Positions 58,350-64,000 of a stretch of 64,000 nucleotides of DNA are shown here, in pieces. A program made the translations under genes and the position numbers. Source of the stretch: Prevotella sp. UBA6994. GTDB lineage: Bacteria > Bacteroidota > Bacteroidia > Bacteroidales > Bacteroidaceae. The stretch covers positions 1-64,000 of the forward strand of contig DJXW01000019.1 in NCBI GenBank assembly GCA_002449845.1. The letters run 5' to 3'. The notes under the pieces were generated by a model. That model worked only from the letters and a program-made list of their open reading frames with translations. It had not been told where the DNA came from and made no database searches. Numbering within the stretch: position 1 is the stretch's first letter; each line of letters opens with the position of its first letter.

Positions 58350-60899
58350 TCAATACCCCAACAACGAGCCGATTTGGAAGACCGCTGCTGAAACTACCCA
58401 AGCAAGGAGGGTGGTATAGACGGCTGTGAAGGTAGCCCATTTCCATGAACCCGTTTCCCCCTTGATGGCTGCAATGGTGGCAATGCAAGGGAAGTAGAGC
58501 AATACGAAGAGAAGGAAACAGAAGGCGGAGAGGGGAGTGATGCCATCTGCCATCATCTTCTTTCTGAGACTGGTGTATTTCGTATTGTCGTCACTGTATG
58601 AGTCGTCATCAGAAAAACTGTCATCGTCAGTATAGAGAACACCCAAGGTGGAAGCCACGATCTCCTTGGCACCGATACCAGAGATGAGACCCACGTCTAA
58701 CTTCCAGTCGAATCCCTGCGGGCGGAACATGGGTTCTATTGCTTTTCCCAACTGTCCGATATAACTCTGTTCCTGTTGCTCCTGCGTGGATAGCTGGTCG
58801 TTGTGCGGGAAGTAACCCAATGCCCATACGATGATACTTGCCACAAGGATGATGCCTCCCATCTTCTTGAGGTATTGCTTGCCTTTCTCCCACGTGTGGC
58901 GAAGCGTGGCTTTCCATGTGGGCAGACGATAGGGAGGAAGCTCCATGACAAAAGGCGTGTCTTCGCCCTTGATGACAAACCGCGTGAAGATTCTGCTGAC
59001 AATGACTGCCATGACGATACCGATAATATACAAGAGGAACATCACGTCTTGACGGTATTGCTTGGCGAAGAATGTGCCGATAATCATGATGTAGATGGGC
59101 AGACGGGCGGAGCATGACATCATGGGCATGATGAGCATGGTAACGAGACGGGAGCGCCTGCTCTCGATGGTACGTGTAGCCATGATGGCTGGCACGTTGC
59201 AGCCATATCCCATGATAAGGGGGATGAACGACTTGCCGTGCAGTCCCATCTTGTGCATGAGCTTATCCATGATGAACGCCGCACGTGCCATGTAGCCGGA
59301 GTCTTCCATGAAGGAGATAAAGGCGTAAAGTATCAAAATCTGGGGCAGGAAGACAATCACAGCTCCCACACCACCTATCACGCCGTTGACAAGCATCGCC
59401 TTGAGAGGTCCCTCTGGCATGGAGGCGCTCAGGAAGTTGCCTAACCACTCTACCCCTGCCTCTATCCAGTCCATGGGATATTGACCGAGTGAGAATGTTA
59501 CCTTAAACATCAGCCATATCAATGCCAAGAAGATGGGAAACCCTATGTAGCGGTTGGTGATAATCTTGTCCAAGATGTGAGTGGTCTTGTATGTGCCTTG
59601 GTTGTCTCCCTCTTCATATCCAGCCTCTTTCAATGCTCCACGGATGAAAGCGTACTTGGCATCCATGATGGCAGTCTCACTGTCGTCCTTGGTCTCCTTC
59701 ATGATTTTCTTGGCAGCCTCATCGCGTACTGTAATGATTTGCTTGCCATTGGGGAGCGACTGCACCAATTGCTCCGTTTCCTTATCCATTTCAAGAAGTT
59801 TGATAGACAGGTAACGGGTGGAGTACTTATGTCTGATTTGTTCGTCGTTTTGCAATTCTTTCTTGATGCTCTCAATGCCCTCTTCCACGTACTTGCCGTG
59901 GTTGAGGTGGATGTGTCTGAACACGCTCTTGTTGGGACGGTTGCTGTGGGCGAAGTCTTCGCCATGATTGCCGCCGTGGTGGTTTTCATAGTTCTTGTGC
60001 CATTCCTGCAGGTCTTTTGCCACGTCGGGGTTGATGAATCCTTTGTCGTCGAGGAAGTCAACACCCTCGTAGATGTTGATGATGATATGGAACAGCAAGT
60101 CCACGCCCCTTCCAGTCTTGAAAACGGTGGGTACCATGGGAACGCCGAAGAGCAATCCCAACGTGCCGATGTCGAACTTGTCGCCACGGTTCTCCACTTC
60201 GTCAAACATGTTGAGGGCACATACCACACGCAGGTTCATGTCAACCAGTTGGGTGGTGAGATAGAGGTTGCGTTCGAGGTTGCTGGCATCAATGACGTTG
60301 ATGACAATATCAGGTGTTTTCTCAATGATTTGCTTGCGCACGTATAGCTCTTCGGGGGAATAGGCTGAGAGAGAATACGTACCAGGAAGGTCAACGAGAT
60401 TGAAGCGGTAACCTTCAAATTCAGCAAAGCCCTCCTTGGCATCAACGGTAACGCCAGAGTAGTTGCCTACCCGTTCGTGCGCACCCGATGCGAAATTGAA
60501 GAGGGAGGTCTTTCCGCAATTGGGATTGCCGACAAGCGCCACGTTGATGATTCGGCGCTTGCGCATGGCAACGTCGTGCAACTGCTTTTCAGTGAGTGGT
60601 TGGTCATCGTTGTCGTCGGCGATGGTCAGGTCTTCGCTTTGCCTCTTTTCTTCAAGGCTCAACTTGCGTGCCTCTTCCTCTGAGATGATTTCAATCATCC
60701 CTGCCTCAGCCCTTCGGAGGCTCACCTCGTACCCCATGATTTTATATTTCACAGGGTCTTGGAGTGGAGCGTTGAGCAATACCTCCACCACCTTACCCTT
60801 GATGAAGCCCATTTCAACGATTCGTTTGCGGAATCCTCCATGTCCGAGCACCTTTACGATAACACCGCGCTCGCCTGTGTGTAAGTCTGAAAGTCTCAT
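58350..60899 (-). CDS. feoB: Fused FeoA-FeoB ferrous iron transporter
   Basis: Residues 1-~75 are a FeoA (SH3-like) domain (MRLSDLHTGERGVIVKVLGH, then MGYEVSLRRAEAG). From ~115 comes the FeoB G domain: P-loop VGNPNCGKTSLFN, VDLPGTYSLSAYSPEE, NMFDE. The C-terminal half holds the membrane core with Gate motifs (GYGCNVPAIMATRTIESRRS, then SGIGAKEIVASTLGVLY). Takes up Fe2+ across the inner membrane. 849 residues is normal for the fused form. Transcribed alone, ending in a heptamer array. Confidence 0.95.
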   Translation of the reverse strand: MRLSDLHTGERGVIVKVLGHGGFRKRIVEMGFIKGKVVEVLLNAPLQDPVKYKIMGYEVSLRRAEAGMIEIISEEEARKLSLEEKRQSEDLTIADDNDDQPLTEKQLHDVAMRKRRIINVALVGNPNCGKTSLFNFASGAHERVGNYSGVTVDAKEGFAEFEGYRFNLVDLPGTYSLSAYSPEELYVRKQIIEKTPDIVINVIDASNLERNLYLTTQLVDMNLRVVCALNMFDEVENRGDKFDIGTLGLLFGVPMVPTVFKTGRGVDLLFHIIINIYEGVDFLDDKGFINPDVAKDLQEWHKNYENHHGGNHGEDFAHSNRPNKSVFRHIHLNHGKYVEEGIESIKKELQNDEQIRHKYSTRYLSIKLLEMDKETEQLVQSLPNGKQIITVRDEAAKKIMKETKDDSETAIMDAKYAFIRGALKEAGYEEGDNQGTYKTTHILDKIITNRYIGFPIFLALIWLMFKVTFSLGQYPMDWIEAGVEWLGNFLSASMPEGPLKAMLVNGVIGGVGAVIVFLPQILILYAFISFMEDSGYMARAAFIMDKLMHKMGLHGKSFIPLIMGYGCNVPAIMATRTIESRRSRLVTMLIMPMMSCSARLPIYIMIIGTFFAKQYRQDVMFLLYIIGIVMAVIVSRIFTRFVIKGEDTPFVMELPPYRLPTWKATLRHTWEKGKQYLKKMGGIILVASIIVWALGYFPHNDQLSTQEQQEQSYIGQLGKAIEPMFRPQGFDWKLDVGLISGIGAKEIVASTLGVLYTDDDSFSDDDSYSDDNTKYTSLRKKMMADGITPLSAFCFLLFVLLYFPCIATIAAIKGETGSWKWATFTAVYTTLLAWVVSAAVFQIGSLLGY

Positions 60900-60997
60900 A
60901 TTACGTTCTTTTCTGCGAAATTACACATTTTTCCCCGTATTCGGGCTGCAAAAGGTGTTATATTTCACAAAATACCTAAAAATGGGGATGTTTTAGT

Positions 60998-61123
60998 GTT
61001 GAATGTTTAGTGTTGAGTGTTTAGTGTTGAATGTTGAGTGTTTAGTGTTGAATGTTTAGTGTTTAGTGTTGAGTGTTTAGTGTTGAGTGTTGAATGTTGA
61101 ATGTTTAGTGTTGAGCGTTTAGT
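60998..61123. repeat. Eighteen tandem heptamers overlapping the end of uvrA
   Basis: Units alternate between GTTTAGT, GTTGAGT and GTTGAAT; 18 adjacent units, 126 bases, plus a partial unit before. The array runs into the uvrA gene: its stop codon (61105-61107) and last ~5 codons (coding LNAQH) are made of the repeat. Confidence 0.92.
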
Positions 61124-63945
61124 TCTTCCTTCAAGAAACGAGGGGTGTAACCCTTATCAGATAGAGCTACCTCTTCTGGTGTGCCCTTGGAAAGAAGTGT
61201 ACCACCGTTTCGTCCTCCCTCTGGTCCCATGTCGATGATGTAATCAGCCAGTTTGATGACATCTAAATTGTGCTCGATGATGACCACGGTGTTGCCCTTG
61301 TCAACCAGTCGCTGGAGTACAGCCATCAGGTTCTTGATGTCATCAAAGTGCAGTCCTGTGGTAGGTTCGTCAAGGATATAGAGCGTCTTGCCTGTGTCCT
61401 TCTTCGACAGTTCGGTGGCGAGCTTGACACGTTGGCTTTCGCCACCGCTCAGCGTGGTAGAGGGTTGTCCCAGTTTGATGTATCCCAATCCTACGTCTTG
61501 AATCGTCTTGATCTTATGCAAGATGTGAGGCACGTTCTCGAAAAACTCCACGGCTTGGTTGATGGTCATGTCAAGTACATCTGCAATCGACTTACCCTTA
61601 AACCTTACCTCCAAGGTCTCACGGTTGTAACGCTTGCCGTGACACACTTCGCATGGCACCATTACATCGGGAAGGAAATTCATCTCGATGGTCTTGTAGC
61701 CGTTGCCGCTACAACTCTCACACCTGCCTCCCTTTACGTTGAACGAGAATCGTCCAGGCTTGTAACCTCTAATCTTGGCTTCGGGCAGGTTGACGAACAT
61801 CGAGCGAATGTCGCTGAATACACCCGTGTATGTGGCTGGATTGGAACGGGGCGTTCTGCCCAACGGACTCTGGTCCACGTTGACCACCTTGTCTATATAT
61901 TCTATGCCTTCGATGCTGTCGTAAGGCATGGGTTTCTTCAACGAACGATAGAACTTCTGTGAGAGAATGGGTTGTAGCGTTTCGTTCACCAATGTTGACT
62001 TACCAGAGCCGGAAACGCCCGTAACTACAATGAGCTTGCCTAACGGAAACTCTACGTCCACGTTTTTCAGGTTGTTTCCCCTGGCACCATGAATCCAGAT
62101 AGACTTCCCATTGCCTTTGCGTCGTTCTTGAGGAACCTCTATCTTCTCTTTGCCATTGAGAAACCTTGCGGTCAGTGTGTTGATGTCGTTGTTCATGATG
62201 TCTTCAGGCTTTCCCTGAAACACAACCTCACCACCTTTTCTTCCAGCCCGTGGTCCGATATCAACGAGGTAATCGGAATGAAGCATCATGTCTTTATCGT
62301 GCTCTACCACGATGACCGTGTTGCCCATGTCACGCAATTGCTTGAGTGAGGAGATGAGACGTTGGTTGTCGCGTTGGTGCAATCCGATGGATGGTTCGTC
62401 TAATATATACAGCACATTGACCAATTGGGAACCGATTTGCGTAGCCAATCGTATGCGTTGGCTCTCACCACCCGACAAACTGGCAGACTGGCGATTGAGG
62501 GTGAGATAGTCTAATCCCACCTCTAACAGGAACTCCACGCGAGAGCGCAATTCCTTGACAATCTCATGGGCAATCTTCTGTTGCATGGGTTCCATGTGCT
62601 CCTCTACATGCATCAGCCAATCGCGAAGGTCAGTGATGTCGAGGTTGGCAACCTCAGAGATGTTCTTGTCCCATATACGATAGGAGAGAGATTCTCTTTT
62701 CAACCTCGCCCCATGACATTCGGGACAGGTGCAGACAGCCAAGAATTGATCTGCCCATTTCTGCCCGGCAGAAGAATCGTCGTTGTCCATCACGTTGCGG
62801 AGATACTTGATCACTCCGTCGAAGGCAATGAAATAGTCGCTTGAGGTATGTACCAATTCCTTGTTGATACGCACGTTCTCCAAGGAGCCATACAAAATCT
62901 CATCCATTGCCTCTTGGGGAATGTCCTTCACGGGAGTATGTAAGTCGCATTCGTACTTTTGGAGGATAGCGTCTATTTGCCAGAATATCATCTGGTTCTT
63001 GTATCTTCCCAAAGGGATGATGGCACCTTTGTGAATGCTTTGCTTGCTGTCAGGGATGACCTTCTCCATGTCTATCTCATTGATGACACCCAATCCCTTG
63101 CATTTGGGACAAGCCCCTTCGGGAGAGTTGAACGAGAAGATGTTTGGGGCAGGCTCACCGTAGGAAAGACCAGTGATGGGATCCATGAGGCGTTTGGAGA
63201 AGTTGCGCACACTTTCCGTGTCCTTATCCATGATCATGATGATTCCATCACCTTGTTTCATTGCCACTTGAACGCTTTTCTTCAGCCGCTCATCGTCCTT
63301 GCCTTGTACCTTTAACTTATCGATAACCACTTCGATGTTGTGGTTTTTGTAACGGTCAACCTTCATTCCCCTGGTAATCTCTACCACCTGTCCGTCAACA
63401 CGCATATATAAGTAGCCTTTTCTGCGCATACTCTCGAAGAGCTCACGGTAATGTCCTTTGCGTTGCCTCACCAAAGGAGCGAGAATGAAGATGGGCTTGT
63501 CGATATAATGGGTGAGAATCATTTCCAATACCTGTTCCTCAGTGTATTTCACCATTTTCTCACCCGTCATGTAACTGTAAGCCGTACCAGCACGTGCGTA
63601 GAGCAAGCGCAGATAGTCGTAGATTTCTGTCGTGGTGCCTACGGTGGAGCGTGGGTTTTTGTTGGTAGTCTTCTGCTCGATGCTGATGACAGGACTCAAC
63701 CCCGTAATCTTATCCACGTCGGGTCGTTGCAATCCTCCTAAGAAGTTGCGGGCGTATGCAGAGAATGTCTCGATGTATCTTCGTTGACCTTCGGCAAAGA
63801 TGGTGTCGAAAGCCAATGATGACTTACCCGAACCAGATAGTCCGGTGATGACAGTCAGGGAATTGCGCGGAATCTCTACGTCGATGTTCTTGAGGTTATG
63901 AACGCGTGCTCCCCAAACATTAATCTTCTCGTCTTCTCTTTGCAT
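61105..63945 (-). CDS. uvrA: Excinuclease ABC subunit A
   Basis: Damage-sensing ATPase of nucleotide excision repair. Two ABC modules: Walker A GLSGSGKSSLAFDT and GVSGSGKSTLVNET; ABC signatures SLSGGESQRIRLATQI and TLSGGESQRVKLATEL; zinc modules ACPKCKG, CTCPECHGAR and CESCSGNG with CEVCHGKR. The length of 946 is typical. The C-terminal tail after FLKEE is encoded by the heptamer array, so it may vary between strains. ATG 63945. Confidence 0.97.
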   Translation of the reverse strand: MQREDEKINVWGARVHNLKNIDVEIPRNSLTVITGLSGSGKSSLAFDTIFAEGQRRYIETFSAYARNFLGGLQRPDVDKITGLSPVISIEQKTTNKNPRSTVGTTTEIYDYLRLLYARAGTAYSYMTGEKMVKYTEEQVLEMILTHYIDKPIFILAPLVRQRKGHYRELFESMRRKGYLYMRVDGQVVEITRGMKVDRYKNHNIEVVIDKLKVQGKDDERLKKSVQVAMKQGDGIIMIMDKDTESVRNFSKRLMDPITGLSYGEPAPNIFSFNSPEGACPKCKGLGVINEIDMEKVIPDSKQSIHKGAIIPLGRYKNQMIFWQIDAILQKYECDLHTPVKDIPQEAMDEILYGSLENVRINKELVHTSSDYFIAFDGVIKYLRNVMDNDDSSAGQKWADQFLAVCTCPECHGARLKRESLSYRIWDKNISEVANLDITDLRDWLMHVEEHMEPMQQKIAHEIVKELRSRVEFLLEVGLDYLTLNRQSASLSGGESQRIRLATQIGSQLVNVLYILDEPSIGLHQRDNQRLISSLKQLRDMGNTVIVVEHDKDMMLHSDYLVDIGPRAGRKGGEVVFQGKPEDIMNNDINTLTARFLNGKEKIEVPQERRKGNGKSIWIHGARGNNLKNVDVEFPLGKLIVVTGVSGSGKSTLVNETLQPILSQKFYRSLKKPMPYDSIEGIEYIDKVVNVDQSPLGRTPRSNPATYTGVFSDIRSMFVNLPEAKIRGYKPGRFSFNVKGGRCESCSGNGYKTIEMNFLPDVMVPCEVCHGKRYNRETLEVRFKGKSIADVLDMTINQAVEFFENVPHILHKIKTIQDVGLGYIKLGQPSTTLSGGESQRVKLATELSKKDTGKTLYILDEPTTGLHFDDIKNLMAVLQRLVDKGNTVVIIEHNLDVIKLADYIIDMGPEGGRNGGTLLSKGTPEEVALSDKGYTPRFLKEELNAQH

Positions 63946-64000
63946 GGTGGTTGGTGGTGAGGTCAGTATATTATGGAGTGGTAGTGTTGTTGTTTTCCTT
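63946..64000. other. Window end, no feature
   Basis: 55 bases upstream of uvrA; I see no clear promoter or gene. Confidence 0.4.

Noticed and set aside
60900..60960. Fur box upstream of feoAB
   Set aside because: No convincing palindromic iron box was seen; only a weak TAATTTCG -7-like element is present.
60998..61123. Heptamer arrays as a CRISPR array
   Set aside because: Units are only seven bases, directly adjacent and without spacers; no cas genes are present.
1..64000. tRNA, rRNA or insertion sequence genes
   Set aside because: I looked through all intergenic gaps and saw no cloverleaf, rRNA or transposase sequence.

Overview
The window looks like a chromosomal segment of a member of the Bacteroidota, most likely a Prevotella-type organism (Prevotellaceae). 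The evidence is: (i) a repeated Bacteroidota-style promoter, TTG or TTTG, then 19-21 bases, then TAnnTTTG, and no Shine-Dalgarno signals; (ii) Bacteroidota-specific genes (the short RNAP omega homologue, DUF4293, DUF4421, DUF4488, a fused FeoA-FeoB, a sigma/DUF4974/STN outer-membrane-protein operon); (iii) secreted proteins that share a GIYI-x2-GKK C-terminal tag. Most of the window is ordinary chromosome of moderate GC. Two stretches differ by eye: an AT-rich start (bases 1-3,100) and a GC-rich block (about 22,185-29,700).

Layout. 1-4,460: accessory genes (WG-repeat protein, putative phage abortive-infection protein, DUF1016/PDDEXK nuclease). 5,135-7,515: an ECF sigma factor fused through a membrane helix to an outer-membrane beta-barrel, followed by a lipoprotein gene; both have the same upstream box. 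7,642-10,470: translation and ribosome genes (rsmA, msrC-like, frr, rsgA). 10,498-19,099: phosphoesterase, aroC, SlyD-like FKBP, subtilase, acyltransferase, nitroreductase, kdsC-like, maf. 19,114-19,237: a probable orphan small RNA. 19,807-21,875: GntR-controlled ABC transporter with a YtrA-like operator. 22,185-29,702: a four-gene sigma, anti-sigma, STN-barrel, STN-barrel operon. 30,019-40,574: subtilase, xseAB, ilvE, smpB, metH, HAD, map, tsaD. 40,701-44,349: envelope proteins. 44,517-48,738: fur-like, purA, hisS and an esterase fused to a pectinesterase remnant. 49,032-54,306: dockerin/FISUMP protein, uvrB, bamD, rpoZ, DUF4293. 54,421-57,675: lipoprotein, a decayed secreted protein, a secreted DUF4488 protein and a membrane-bound HTH regulator. 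58,350-63,945: feoAB and uvrA.

The signals that most deserve follow-up are these. (1) The regulator at 56,650-57,675 carries a periplasmic domain homologous to the secreted DUF4488 protein beside it. Both promoters have TGCAAA-N5-TGCAAA exactly 9 bases upstream of the -33 element, in the position of an activator site. (2) The sigma-TM-barrel fusion has a near-identical box of about 40 bases before its own gene and before the next lipoprotein gene. (3) A non-coding element of about 380 bases occurs three times (4,578-4,956; 19,329-19,710; 57,898-58,263). It has a long hairpin with a compensatory base-pair change and four 19-bp inverted repeats at a 21-bp pitch. (4) Tandem heptamer arrays start at or overlap stop codons (feoB, uvrA, esterase gene), and an octamer array lies inside an outer-membrane-protein gene.
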